From: Petrosia ficiformis
Taxonomy: Eukaryota > Porifera > Demospongiae > Haplosclerida > Petrosiidae
NCBI GenBank assembly: GCA_947044365.1
Contig: OX345637.1
Coordinates: 5,008,501-5,072,500, forward strand
DNA: 64,000 nucleotides
Reading direction: 5' to 3'
Positions 47,025 through 58,582 of this stretch are shown here, one piece after another (within the stretch, counting starts at the first letter, position 1; each line of letters begins with the position of its first letter). Below the pieces are notes generated by a model that worked only from the letters and a program-made list of their open reading frames with translations, was not told the DNA's origin and did no database searches. Position numbers and translations under genes: made by a program.

Positions 47025-47100
47025 AGTGGTTCATAAGGTGAGAGTGTCTGACTTAGATACCAGAAGGTCCTGGGTTCAATCTCTAGTCGGATTCCTGATT
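47025..47100 (+). mobile_element. tRNA-like sequence (SINE head)
   Basis: CCAGTGGTTCATAAGGTGAG (A-box-like) and GGGTTCAATCTC (B box) with a possible TCTG/CAGA anticodon stem. Degenerate stems. Confidence 0.45.
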
Positions 47101-47319
47101 TTTTCAAATTTCCTTTGTTTCTAATTCTCTCATGTCACACTGCTGCGCCTATATTATATATATTCTCCTGTGTTTAAATTTATATTTTGCCATATTAAAT
47201 CACAAATTTAGGTACGTAAAGTTGTAATTACTAAGAGGGACTGAGAGACATGTGAATTAAAGGAAGTAGCTAAGGTTTGAGAGTCTCATAAATTGCTAAA
47301 GGTCATAATTATTTATGTT

Positions 47320-47770
47320 CTAAAGGTCATTCATGACCAAAAAATGTTCATAACTTTCGTTTGGAATGACTTTATTTGACTGCATGGTAATATACATGTA
47401 ATTATAATCTAATAATATTTCCGTATTTCGTCTAATAGATGTATAAAAAAGAAGAATAAATATTTTAATTAAATCATCGTAGGTTTCCAAACCTTCTTTA
47501 TGCAACTAATATGAGATATTAGGAATGATAAATGATTATAATTGATACATATATATTTTACTTATTTTAATATAATTAGTACAAAGTAGCTATGGTGTTA
47601 GATGTATCTCTTATGAACAACCAACTAATTATTAAATCTTTGCAACTGTACTAAATTATTCTTATGACATTAAACTATATATATATATATATATATATAT
47701 ATTATCTAGTTGTAATATAAAATCATCACATCCCCATTTTGAGGTCATCATGAATGTGAACAGACTTTAT
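47320..47770. repeat. MITE family B interrupted by other sequence
   Basis: The left arm is ATTCATGACCAAAAAATGTTC...CGTTTGGAATGAC. The right arm is TTTTGAGGTCATCATGAATG TGAACAGAC, split here by a space for length. A longer than usual interior includes a TA run at 47679-47702. Confidence 0.6.
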
Positions 47771-48404
47771 AATAATCACTGGTGATGTTCATGTAACAAA
47801 ATGTGACAGCAAGTGTATTAAAGATTAGGGCTTTGAAGGGAGTAAAGTTGTATTGTCTTATCATGCTGAATGTTTTATCTTAAACTACACATGATATACC
47901 TAATATAGTATAGTACTTTCAATGATATTAATGGTATATTGTATATGTGAACCACATGAATACATAATATTATAAGTTGTAGTAATGACATAAAGTCTTA
48001 TACAGTTACAATAGTTGATATAAGTAAGCATGTGCTCTAGACAAAGAAAATTAAACAAATTATGTACATACATCTACATGTAATTGTGTGTATAGTAAAT
48101 ATTAAACAACATGTATAATTCAATCAAGTTATTGATCACTGATATTATGATATATTATTAATATTGTTAAAGTCTGACCACATTACTATCATTATTCACA
48201 ATTATCTAAAACAATAGACTAAATCTAATTACCTAAAATAATAAAACAGTAGTTGACGAGACAGTGGGGTGACCATCTAAATTAATTAAGATGGGAAGAA
48301 CATATATGCCTTTAAAAGAAAATACGATGGTTGAACACTTTCTCCTCAACATCAGTCCCCCATTATCCCAAACCTTAAAACAGAGATGAGCAGTCACACA
48401 TGTT

Positions 48405-48428
48405 GTAAACATGTTTGGGCTATATAAA
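48405..48428 (+). promoter_or_regulatory. Forkhead-type site plus TATA box, collagen locus A
   Basis: GTAAACA at 48405 and TATATAAA at 48421, followed by CCAACAAGG. The same pair precedes the other collagen loci. Confidence 0.6.
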
Positions 48429-48485
48429 CCAACAAGGTTCAGTTAGAAGATCAATACAAGTAGAGAATTATCAAGCGAATATGAT

Positions 48486-49250
48486 GTGAATAAACGTGAT
48501 ATATCTACAATTCCCATTTCAAATTCTACATCTGACATTATAATTAAATATATTGACATCCCAGCTGTGCGAGATGGTCGCGATGGTCGCGATGGTCGAG
48601 ATGGTCGTGATGGTCTGCAAGGGCAAGTTGGAGAGAAAGGGGATACTGGACTTGCAGGGCCACCTGGACCAAAAGGAGATCAAGGACTACGAGGACTTCC
48701 TGGACTATCAACTGGAGGAGCTACCTATACACGATGGGGAAGAACCACTTGTTCAGATACTCCAGGAACAGAACTAGTGTATGAGGGACTGGCTGGTGGA
48801 AGTCACTATACACCAAGTGGAGGTGGAGCTAACTATATTTGTCTCCCTAAGATTCCTGAATACCTTTTGGATGGACTTCCTAAACAATATAATTATCTCT
48901 ACGGATCAGAGTATGAATATCCAGTTCCAGTTTCTAATCTCCACGATTATAACGTTCCTTGCTCTGTATGTCATGTAGATAGACGAGTGTCTAAGTTAAT
49001 GATTCCAGCTAAGATAACATGTCCATCATCATAGACACTGGAATATGTTGGTTACCTTATGGCAGAACATCATACTCATGCAAGAAACGCAGTTTATGAA
49101 TGTGTTGATAAGGATGCTGAATCTGTTCCTGGTGGTGCTAGTGACATTAATGCTGCACGATTTTATCATGCTGTTGCTACATGTACAGGTCTACCTTGTC
49201 TTCCTTATTTTACAACAAAAACAATTACCTGCGTTGTGTGTACTAAGTAA
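48486..49250 (+). pseudogene. Short-chain collagen locus A (pseudogene)
   Basis: Encodes 15 Gly-X-Y triplets (GRDGRDGRDGRDGLQG...) and the whole C-terminal cysteine domain down to CVVCTK and TAA at 49250. It has two lesions. First, the signal-peptide exon and intron are missing: leader sequence (…AGTAGAGAATTATCAAGCGA) runs straight into exon 2, with no ATG in frame. Second, the conserved Trp codon TGG is TAG at 49032-49034 (CCATCATCATAGACACTGG against TCATGGACACTGG in sister copies). The frame is otherwise open, so decay is recent. The TATA/forkhead promoter is intact. Confidence 0.88.
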
Positions 49251-50330
49251 TTAATAAAATGCCATTTGTATTTTTTTGCTGTTTATGTACGTACATCAAG
49301 TTTAAATTTACTATCAGAACAGTTGCTTCTACTAAACTTACGTACTTTTATATAATTTCCAATGATTTCTTATTTTTATATTGTTCTGTGAAAGTATTTG
49401 TTGTTTTAACAATAATTAAGAATACATGAAGTTAAAATGAAGGTTTCAGTTTTAGTAGAGACATACAATGTACATGTAAATTGTAAACGTATCTCATTGG
49501 GTAGAGTATCTCATTGGGTAGAGATATACAAGTGTCTCATTAGGCACAGTATCTCATTGGGCAGAGACATAGAAGTATCTCAGTACATTTTCTGAGGTCA
49601 TGATAAATGACAATGACTTTTAGATAAATTTATGTTATGAAATTGGACTCATAGTGAGTGAAGTCTGACATGGTCATATCACCAAGATGACTTTGCGTAA
49701 GTATCATTAAACACAGAATACCATATTTTACTACTATCACCTTGTAAAATTAATATACATGTAGTAAATAGTATAAACCTTTGTTAGTCGTTTCAAACAA
49801 AATTTTCTGAGGTCATGAAAAATGTGAATGATCTTTAGATGAATACATACTTTTGGCCATGAAATTGAGTCATAGTGAGTGGAGTCATCAAGTCTGATAT
49901 GGTTATATCATCACGATAACTTTGATTCCAGTAAACACAGAATACCAAATTACACATTACATGTACTACTATCATACACAATTAACAGAAACGTGTTGAC
50001 CTAATCAAATTAAGTACATGTAGTAACTAGTAACCTATAGACCTATACTAAAAATTCAATTTATTATGTATGATATACTGTTACATCATAATAATGTTCA
50101 AGGATGACCACATTCGTAATATTATTTGTATCAATGACATATATGTATAATGTTGTGATATAGACATAAATCCTACCAAATAACAAAGAGTAGTTCCCGA
50201 GACAGTGGGGTGCCAAGCTCAATAAACATGTCTATGCCTCTAAAAGGAAATAACAAATTGAACCCTTTCTCGATAATTTACCCCATAGATCCATTAAATC
50301 AATCCTTACAAAAAGAAATACAGTCACACA
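49251..50330. other. Spacer between collagen loci A and B
   Basis: Holds four short direct repeats (ATCTCATTGGG(T/C)AGAG, 49492-49565), and two partial family B ends (TTTTCTGAGGTCATGATAAA near 49590 and TTTTCTGAGGTCATGAAAAA near 49803). The sequence before 50330 aligns with the upstream region of the other collagen loci (GACAGTGGGGTGCC...). Confidence 0.6.
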
Positions 50331-50334
50331 TGTT

Positions 50335-50358
50335 GTAAACAGGTTTAGGCTATATAAA
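50335..50358 (+). promoter_or_regulatory. Forkhead-type site plus TATA box, collagen gene B
   Basis: GTAAACA at 50335 and TATATAAA at 50351, about 110 bp upstream of the ATG. Conserved leader CCAACGAGGTCCAGTTAGAA follows. Confidence 0.65.
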
Positions 50359-50469
50359 CCAACGAGGTCCAGTTAGAAGATCAGTACAAGAAGAGATCAA
50401 AGGTAGTTCAATCAAGAAATACCAATCACCTCAAATTTAATCTCACAAAGCAATTCAACCAAGGACAAT

Positions 50470-51557
50470 ATGGAGAAAACATTGCTGATCATTTCATTGA
50501 TAATAATCATTGAATTTTCAGGAGCTGCTGTCATTAAAGGTTAGATAATGTATAAGCACTTAGGCAGTGTTCTAAGGTTTGAGAAGATAGCAAAGTAGGA
50601 AGCCTGAATACAAAATGAATGTGACTAATCAATGCATGATCATAGTTTAAAATTACAATTGTTCATTGTATATACCAAGCTTGTAGAAATGTTTCATTTA
50701 AAATTATACTATACAATCACATAATTATTTACTGTATGAACAACATTACAGGTTCATCATCAAGTGATTCTCATGTCAGTAAACGTGATGTGCCTGTCAT
50801 TCCTACAACAAATGCTACCACGCCTGACATTATAATTAAAGCACAATATATTGACATCCTTGCTGGACGAGATGGTCGTGATGGTTTGCAAGGCCCAGCT
50901 GGTGAGAAAGGAGAAAAGGGGGATACTGGACCTCCTGGTGTTCAAGGACCCATTGGACTAGCAGGGCCACCTGGACCAAAAGGAGATCAAGGACCACAAG
51001 GATCTGCTGCACTATCAACTGGAGGAGCTATCTATATACGATGGGGAAGATCCACTTGTCCAGATACTCCAGGAACAGAACTAGTGTATGAGGGACTTGC
51101 TGGTGGAAGTTCATATTCTAATAGCGGTGGTGGAGCGAACTATCTTTGTCTTCCTAAGATTCCTGATTACCTTTTGAATGGAGTTCCTGATCATGCTAAT
51201 TATCTCTATGGAGCAGAATATGAACATCCAGTTCCATTTTCCAATCTCAATGATCATAATGTTCCCTGTTCTGTATGCTATGTTGATAAACGAGTGTCCA
51301 AGTTAATGATTCCAGCTAAGATAACATGTCCATCGTCATGGACACAGGAATACGTTGGATACCTTATGACAAGCAAATATAATCATGCAAGAAATGCAGT
51401 TTATGAATGTGTTGATAAGGATGCTGAATCTGTTCCTGGTAGTGCTGGTGACATTAACGGTGCATTATTTTATCATGCTGTTGCTAAATGTACTGGTCTA
51501 CCTTGTCCTCCTTATGTTACAACAAAAACAATTACCTGTGTTGTGTGTACTAAGTGA
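50470..51557 (+). CDS. Short-chain collagen (spongin-type), gene B, 291 aa, intact
   Basis: Two exons: 50470..50539 and 50752..51557, with a phase-1 intron. Exon 1 is a signal peptide (MEKTLLIISLIIIIEFSGA, then AVIK). After a short serine-rich stretch comes a dibasic VSKRDVP and two NAT glycosylation sites. Sixteen Gly-X-Y triplets follow (GRDGRDGLQGPAGEKGEKGD...). The C-terminal domain of about 170 residues has 10 cysteines and the motifs YIRWGRSTC, GTELVYEGLAGGS, GGGANYLCLPKIP, NYLYGAEYE, VPCSVCYV, MIPAKITCPSSW, YECVDKDAESVPG, CTGLPCPPY and CVVCTK. This is the domain of short-chain collagen C4-like proteins of sponges and cnidarians. Such proteins trimerise outside the cell and are linked to basement-membrane-like or spongin matrix. 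It has only 16 triplets, an unusually short helix. No disabling change is seen. Confidence 0.93.
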
Positions 51558-52090
51558 TTAATGAAATGCCATTTGTATTTTTTGCTGTTTATGTACATCA
51601 TGTTTAAATTTACTGTCAGAACAGTTGCTGCTACTAAACTTAATTTTATATTGTTCTGTGAAAATTTTTGTTGTTTTTAAATAAACATAATAATTTAAGT
51701 ATACATGAAGTTAAAGTGAAGGTTACAGTTTCCTTAAAAATTGAATTCCAATTTGAAGCATAACACAGACAAGTAATAATTATTACAATAACTTGATGCA
51801 TACACATCACAATATATAGTACACATTACAAACTATGCTAAATAAACACTATACTCTGACAAAGATATAAATATTTTGCTGATTATGGTCAGTATGTAAC
51901 CAATCTACATTACAACTAAATCAATTAGTACCACAGACTACATCAATTCCTGACCTTGGTAAGATCAGTATCTCCTTTTCTCACCAAAGACCCTTCAAAA
52001 TTAGTGGACTCATACCTTACATAGAAATACCAAAGCCATTTTGATTTGAACCTTTTCTACCTCAGCATGAGTTCCAAAACCTTACAACAG
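51558..52090. other. Spacer between collagen B and relic C1
   Basis: The 3' flank keeps the family's TTTGTATTTTTTGCTGTTTA trailer. After that, AT-rich sequence, then a block shared with the upstream region of locus E (AGTACCACAGACTACATCAA...). Confidence 0.6.
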
Positions 52091-52206
52091 AGATGAGCAA
52101 TCACACATTTTTTAAACTTGTTTGTAATAAACCAAAACGGTCTAGTTATAAAATATAAGATCATTATACTACCAAGAGAAGTCAACTTCAATCAAAGAAT
52201 TACTAT

Positions 52207-52600
52207 GAGAAAACAATGCTGTCTATAACTATGTTTTTATCATGAGCAGTTTAATGGCACTGTTGTCATTAAAGGGTAGAAGTCTCCCATTTTTAAAGTT
52301 AACATTATGACACTATGACGTATGGACTAATGTTTAACTCAAAACATACTATACATAAACATAACTGAATTATGTATGTATATACATATATACACTACAT
52401 TATAAATCACACGTCCATTTTAAGTGATTATGATCTACCACTCCCATTACACATCCTACTACAACAGATACAAATTCCATTACCAATAATTATATAAACA
52501 TTCTAGTAGGACAAAAGGAATGTGATAGCTCACAAGCGCCAGCTGAAGAGGAAAGAGAAAAGGATGATACTGGATCAATTGGAATATTAGACAACTGTTG
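52207..52600 (+). pseudogene. Short-chain collagen relic C1 (highly decayed)
   Basis: ATGAGAAAACAATGCTG at 52207 is the remnant of exon 1, but its frame stops after seven codons. GGCACTGTTGTCATTAAAGG at 52256 matches the exon 1 end. AAGTGATTATGAT, CCTACTACAACAGATAC and GAAAGAGAAAAGGATGATACT are exon 2 N-terminal and helix remnants. The cysteine domain is lost. Confidence 0.65.
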
Positions 52601-53013
52601 GTAAATGTACCACAAGGCTAAAAATAAGTATAAGAAAGCATTCCTTTCTATATACTTGCTTAGTGCAACATACATGTATTCAATTCTGCCATCTGTTTGA
52701 GGTACAATTTATTATACGTAAATGGCAAGACAATGAAAGTCATCAGATGCTAATATTAGTGTTCATATCCGTAACACATATAATTAAATACTAAAAGGAT
52801 AATAATTCTAATGAGCTAAAATAATAATAGAGTATTTCACATGATTGTAGTATTAGACAATAGAGTCATTGTCTCACAACAAAGACCAGTACCTATATTG
52901 AACACAGATTTGGGCTATATAAAACAACAAGGTCATGTTAGAAGATAAGTATTAAATAGAATATACGTGCATAGCATTTCAACTGAGAAATATTATCTCA
53001 ACTTTGCGAATCA

Positions 53014-53586
53014 AGAAGATTAAACATGGAAAATCATTGCTGATCACTTTACTGGCAGTAATCATTGAACTTATAGGAGCTGCTGTCATTAAAGGTTAGA
53101 ATGTTTACTAAATTAATAGTGTTCTAAGGTTTGAGGGAAAAGCAAAGTAGGATGTTTGTGTACAAAATACATTGACTTACTATCATTGCATGATCCTTTT
53201 TTAATGGACTTCCTAATCCTAAATTTACTAATTATCTCTATGGAACAGAATATGAATTTCCAGTTCCATTTTCACTCCATAATCATAATGTTCCTTACTC
53301 TGTATGTTATGTTGACAGGTGAGCCTCCAAGTTAATGATTCCAGCCAAGATAGCATGTCCATCATCATGGACACTGGAATATGTTGGTTACCTTATGGCA
53401 GAATTTTCTAATTATAAAAAATAACGTGGTTTATGAATGTGTTGAGAAGGATGCTGAATCTGTACCTGGTAGTGCTACTCATATTGATAGTTCATTATTC
53501 TATCACACTATTGCTACATGTACAGGTCTACCTTGTCCTCCTTATGTTACAACAAAAACAATTACATGTGTTGTGTGTACTAAGTG
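53014..53586 (+). pseudogene. Short-chain collagen pseudogene C2
   Basis: Exon 1 (ATGGAAAATCATTGCTGATC) has lost bases relative to gene B and stops after five codons. The whole Gly-X-Y region is deleted: sequence resumes at AATGGACTTCCTAATCC inside the cysteine domain. CGA is TGA at 53320 (GACAGGTGAGCC). A base is gained in ATTATAAAAAATAACGTGG. The C-terminus to CVVCTK is readable. A TATATAAA lies at 52916, but the forkhead site is gone. Confidence 0.85.
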
Positions 53587-54326
53587 AACTGTAATTAATA
53601 TAATTATAAATATATGTTTTTGCTATTCATGTACATCAAGTTTAGATTTTGTCAAAATATCACTCCTACTTACGTAAATTAACACCATTTGCTATGATTC
53701 TTTTTGATTTACAAATTATAATTATTTTAAATAATGTTTTTGTCTTTTAACTTAAGTACAGTCTATTTCTTACTATCACACCCACTAGACTATTGTATAA
53801 ACATCTACATATACATGCAGTACCGTTAAAAGAAGTTTGACAATGTCTGATAGTTTTGTGGAATGTACCACGCTCATAAATTAATACAGCTCAGAGTAGC
53901 ACCCGACGAAAAGTTTTAAACTCTTAAGTTTAGCAACATACAATATACATGAACAATTAGATAATTCACCAAAAAATTTTTAAGTTCTTGGCTAACCAAT
54001 CAGATTGTCCCAGATATGCATGTGACATCTTGACAATATATTTTAATATATTCTAAATGTTATATATAGAATGAGCCAAAGTTTAATATAAGAAAGGTAG
54101 AAGCCCAAAAAAGTCATGGTGTCTTTCTAATATATATAATTTAAGAAGAGATTTGAGCTTTTGCAAAATGTACAAAGATAAATCAGACGAAGTTTGGGAA
54201 ACTAACCAATTCATACATGTAATAATCACTTGTGATGTTGATGTAATAAAACATGTGACAGTAAGTGTATTTGAAGATAAGGGTTTTGAAGAAAGTAAAA
54301 TGTTAATCAAAATAATTTGTTATGGT

Positions 54327-54690
54327 CTGTACTCTGTAGGGCCATCCCTATGATTGTCCCATCCCTATGATTGTTTTCCCACAGGTTCGATGTATGTTCA
54401 TATATATTTGTTTGCGTAACACACATATGCATATGTATATGTAGTTAACATCATTCTGGAGGGCTCGGTCAATGAATGGGCATGATACATAATAGAACAT
54501 ATGCTTATACAGCTATTGTGCCTGAAATATATTCTCAAAGTTCTACAAGATCCTTTAAAAAGTAAGTTAGATAATCAAAATAATAATAGGCTGATGCGTT
54601 TCAGGCATGAGAAAGTCACCCATGGTTAATGAATGTTAAGACCCAACAAAGCAAGTAGGGATACGTTTTCTATATCTTGTTCTTATGTGG
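54327..54690. repeat. MITE-like element, family A, copy 5
   Basis: Left end GTAGGGCCATCCCTATGATT (its inner part is duplicated), interior GGGCTCGGTCAATGAATGGG, right end AACAAAGCAAGTAGGGATAC. Confidence 0.8.
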
Positions 54691-54699
54691 AATAGTATT

Positions 54700-54962
54700 A
54701 AAGGTCATTCACATTCACCATGACCTCAGAAAAATCTTCATAACCTTAGTTTGGAATGACCAACAATATTTTCTCCTGCACCATTTTCATATAACAGTCC
54801 TTCCCATTCTTTTTGTGTATGTATGTCAAATATCAATTCATTGCTTCATTATTGAGTTACAGTATAATCATGTATTAACTTTATGACATTAAACTATACC
54901 CTATATTACATATAATGTCATCACATCATAATTTTGAGGACATCATGAATGTGAACAGGCTA
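54700..54962. repeat. MITE-like element, family B, best copy
   Basis: Left end AAAGGTCATTCACATTCACC, ATGACCTCAG. The right end ATCATGAATGTGAACAGGCT is its approximate inverse. 263 bp, no open frame. Confidence 0.85.
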
Positions 54963-55445
54963 TAATATAATTACATATTGTACATGTATATGCAAACTAC
55001 ATGAATACATATACACGTAAGTTGTAGTAATGAGTGGAGCCATACTTATACAGTTTCAATAATAAATTGACAGAAAAAGGAAATTAAACGACCTTTACAA
55101 ATTATGTACATCTATTTGTGTAGTAAATAGTAGACTAAAAACCTATATTAAATGATCCAGGTAATGATCACTGATATGTATGATATACTGTTAATTCATA
55201 ATAATGTTCAAGTGTGATTACATTATCATTCATATCTAAAGCATACGTGCAATGTTGTGAATATGATAATCACCTAAAATAATTATACAATAGTTCATGA
55301 GACAGTGGGTGCCCATCAAAATTAATTAAGATGGGGTGAACATATATATGCCTTAAAAAGGAAATAAGACGTCTGAACCGTTTCTCCTCAGCATCAGTCC
55401 CTCGTTAACCCAAACCTTACAACAAGACAAGCAGTCACACATGTT

Positions 55446-55469
55446 GTAAACAGGTTTGGGCTATATAAA
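55446..55469 (+). promoter_or_regulatory. Forkhead-type site plus TATA box, collagen gene D
   Basis: GTAAACA at 55446 and TATATAAA at 55462, 110 bp upstream of the ATG. Leader CCAACAAGGTGCAGTTAGAA. Confidence 0.65.
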
Positions 55470-55571
55470 CCAACAAGGTGCAGTTAGAATATCAGTGCAA
55501 GAAGAGATCAAAGGTAGTTCAATCAAGAAATATCAATCACCTCAAATTTAATCTCACAAAGCAATTCAAGA

Positions 55572-56647
55572 ATGAAGAAAACATTGCTGATTATTTCATT
55601 GGTGATAATCATTGAATTTTCAGGAGCTGCTGTCATTAAAGGTTAGAATGTTTACTAAATTAATAATGCATAAACAGTGTTCTAAGGTTTGAAGAGATAG
55701 TAAAGTTTGTGTATAAAACGATATTGACATTACATGATCCTTGTGAGTTGGTTGTACACACAAAGTTTGTATAACTTAACATGCATTATATAATCACATA
55801 TGTAATTATAATGACATACTGTATGAACAACATTACAGGTTCATCATCAAGTGATTCTGATGTCAGTAAACGTGATGTGCCTGTCGTTCCTATAACAAAT
55901 GCTACTACAACAGACATTATAATTAAGGCACAATATATTGACATCCTTGCTGGACGAGATGGTCGTGATGGTCTGCAAGGGTCAGTTGGAGAGAAAGGAG
56001 AAAAGGGGGATACTGGTCCTCCTGGTGTTCAAGGACACACTGGACTAGCAGGGCCACCTGGACCAAAAGGAGATCAAGGACTACAGGGACCTCCTGGACT
56101 ATCAACTGGAGGAGCTATCTATACACGATGGGGGAGAACCACTTGTCCAGATACTCCAGGAACGGAATTAGTGTATGAAGGACTGGCTGGTGGGAGTCAT
56201 TATAGTCATACTGGTGGTGGAGCTAACTACCTTTGTCTTCCTAAAATTCCTGAATATCTTATAAATGGAATTCCTGGTGGTGTTAATTTTAATTATCTCT
56301 ATGGAGCTGAATATGAACTACCAGTTCCGTTTTCCCTTCACGAACATAACGTTCCCTGCTCTGTATGTTATGTTGATCAACGAGCTTCCAAGTTAATGAT
56401 TCCAGCAAAGATAACATGTCCTTCATCATGGACACAGGAATATGTTGGTTACCTGATGACAGATCATTCCAATCATAAAAGAAATGCAGTTTATGAATGT
56501 GTTGATAAGGATGCTGAATCTGTACCTGGTAGTGCTACTAACATTAATGGTGCATTATTTTATCATGCTGTTGCTACATGTACAGGTCTACCTTGTCCTC
56601 CTTATGTTACAACAAAAACAATTACCTGTGTTGTGTGTACTAAGTAA
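55572..56647 (+). CDS. Short-chain collagen (spongin-type), gene D, 292 aa, intact
   Basis: Two exons: 55572..55641 and 55839..56647, same phase-1 intron as gene B. Signal peptide MKKTLLIISLVIIIEFSGA. Dibasic VSKRDVP. Seventeen Gly-X-Y triplets. The same 10-cysteine C-terminal domain as gene B, ending CVVCTK. Differences from B cluster in the loop after LPKIPEYL (INGIPGGVNFNYLYGAEYE, two extra residues) and in the segment after VGYLMT (DHSNHKRN). No lesion is seen, so both B and D probably make secreted matrix trimers. An ATG 58 nt upstream of exon 2 would give an unspliced reading without a signal peptide. I consider the spliced form real because exon 1, its donor and its spacing are conserved in loci B, D, E and F. 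Confidence 0.93.
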
Positions 56648-58440
56648 TTAATAAATTTGTATTTTTTGCTGTTTATGTACATCAAGTTTATATTTACTGT
56701 CAGAACAGTTGCTGCTACTAATTGTTTGCTTTAATGTAAATTCAATTTTTTTCTTTATGCATGTAATAATGTAAAATAGAACAAAAAAAAATATTACATG
56801 ATTCAGTATATTCACTGGAATTAGAGAAAACATTCAGACAATTAGAACATTTGAAAAATTAGAGTGAGTATGTTACTTTTGTTAAATGAAATACAATCAT
56901 GTCGACTAGCCACTATATAGACATAATGACATCTATTATACCTAATTTACATATGTATACACTATAGACACATATATGTAACATACGTACATATGTATAC
57001 ACTATAGACATACTTTCAAATTAATGATTAAAACAAATCAATAAATGTCATATAAAATTGATAAATAAAATTAATATACAATACACAATTATTATCAGAT
57101 AATAACATGTAATATACACTTATTTATTGATCTATAATTATAAATGCATTCTTCAGATCACAAAACACAATTAATAGTAGCACATGATAGATATTGAAAC
57201 TGCTCAAGTAATCAAAAGTTATCAACTGTCATGAATATTGTTATACATCAAAATGATCGTATATAAAAGTTTCAAGTTAGTTTGTATTACTTTTCCATTT
57301 TACTATGTTCACCAATACTAAACTTGTTTGTACTACAGATATTAAGTGACGATAAAAATGAAAAGAAGTATCAAATGATGACTTAGTTTCCACTGACAAT
57401 ACATTTGGAAAAGATTTGATTTTGATGGAATGCATTCTTGTGGAACTTCTGAAGTTTCTAATTATGTGACCAAATTTTCGAAAAGAGACACTTTCCTGCT
57501 TTATCAAACAGTTACATGTACCTTCAATCACTTGCCATTCTGCTATTTTGTACAAGAAGTCAATGACATTTAGTGCTTAGGAAGACATATTATTTATCTT
57601 GTTAGGTACCAAATGTTATTGACTTCCTGTTCAAAATGGCAGAATGATGACCAATTAAAAGTAAGCATTTGATCTAAATTATTTTGCAGGAAAGTGTCCC
57701 TTATATCAAAAATAAAGTCCCATATAATTACATTAATAACATACGTAAATATTATGTACGTAACTACGTATGTATGTACAGTCACATTTCATGGCATGAG
57801 CCAAATTGCTGGCTCACTGAACACATCACAATGATTTAATTTATTGCTATGTGTAATATTACTAACAAAAGAATTGATAGTAATAATAATACAAATCAAT
57901 AATTCAAATTTCATGAATTAAATTTTTGGCAGTGTAATTATAATTGATTTATAAAGCAATCTGATTGGTCAATTCAATATTAGCATTGTGTACATACTAT
58001 ATTTATAATATTGTTAAGTAATTGGGGAAACTCCCTTGTCTTATTGCATTAACAACCTGTACCCTTATTATTAACATTTTAGCTTATCTTTCCCAAGTAT
58101 CTAAAATAACTCATCATTACAACTGAAATTAATTAGTACCACAAACTACATCATTCTCAACATTGGTAAGATCAGTGTCTCCTTTGTTCTACCAAAAAGC
58201 CACAAAATATATTCCCAAGTGTCTAAAATAACTCCAGTTACAATCTACTAAATCAATTAGTACCACAGACTAGATCAATTCCTGACCTTGGTAAAATCAG
58301 TATCTCCTTTTCTCACCAAAAAGCCATCAAATCAGTGAACTCATACCTTAAATGGAAATACCAAAGCCATTTTGATTTGAACCTTTTCTCCTCAGCATCA
58401 GTCCCTCATTAACCCAAACCTTACAACAGAGATAAGCAGT
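56648..58440. other. Spacer between collagen D and E
   Basis: 3' trailer, then AT-rich sequence. Two inverted copies of a short dispersed repeat lie at 57490-57700 (ATTCTGCTATTTTGTACAAG and its opposite GTTCAAAATGGCAGAATGATG). From about 58040, sequence duplicated within the collagen upstream regions. No exon recognised. Confidence 0.55.
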
Positions 58441-58450
58441 CACACATGTT

Positions 58451-58474
58451 GTAAACAGGTTTGGATTATATAAA
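58451..58474 (+). promoter_or_regulatory. Forkhead-type site plus TATA box, collagen locus E
   Basis: GTAAACA at 58451 and TATATAAA at 58467, same 9-bp spacing. It is kept although the gene behind it is dead. Confidence 0.6.
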
Positions 58475-58582
58475 CCAGGAGGTCCAGTTAGAAGATCAGT
58501 ATTTCGAAAGACAGTACTACAGTCAGGAAAAGTCTATTACCTCTTCTACTTAAATCTCACAAAGAAACTCAAAAGGAGTACA

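Larger units (their letters stand above)
46851..48370. other. Region between the VPS13-like exons and the collagen cluster
   Basis: Contains a tRNA-like sequence (47025-47100), a disrupted family B MITE (47320-47770), (TA)n at 47679-47702 and AT-rich sequence. I see no minus-strand exon that could supply the missing upstream part of VPS13. Confidence 0.55.
53590..55430. other. Spacer between collagen C2 and D
   Basis: Contains a family A MITE (54327-54690), a family B MITE (54700-54962) and AT-rich sequence. No exon recognised. From about 55260 it aligns with the upstream regions of loci A and B. Confidence 0.6.
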
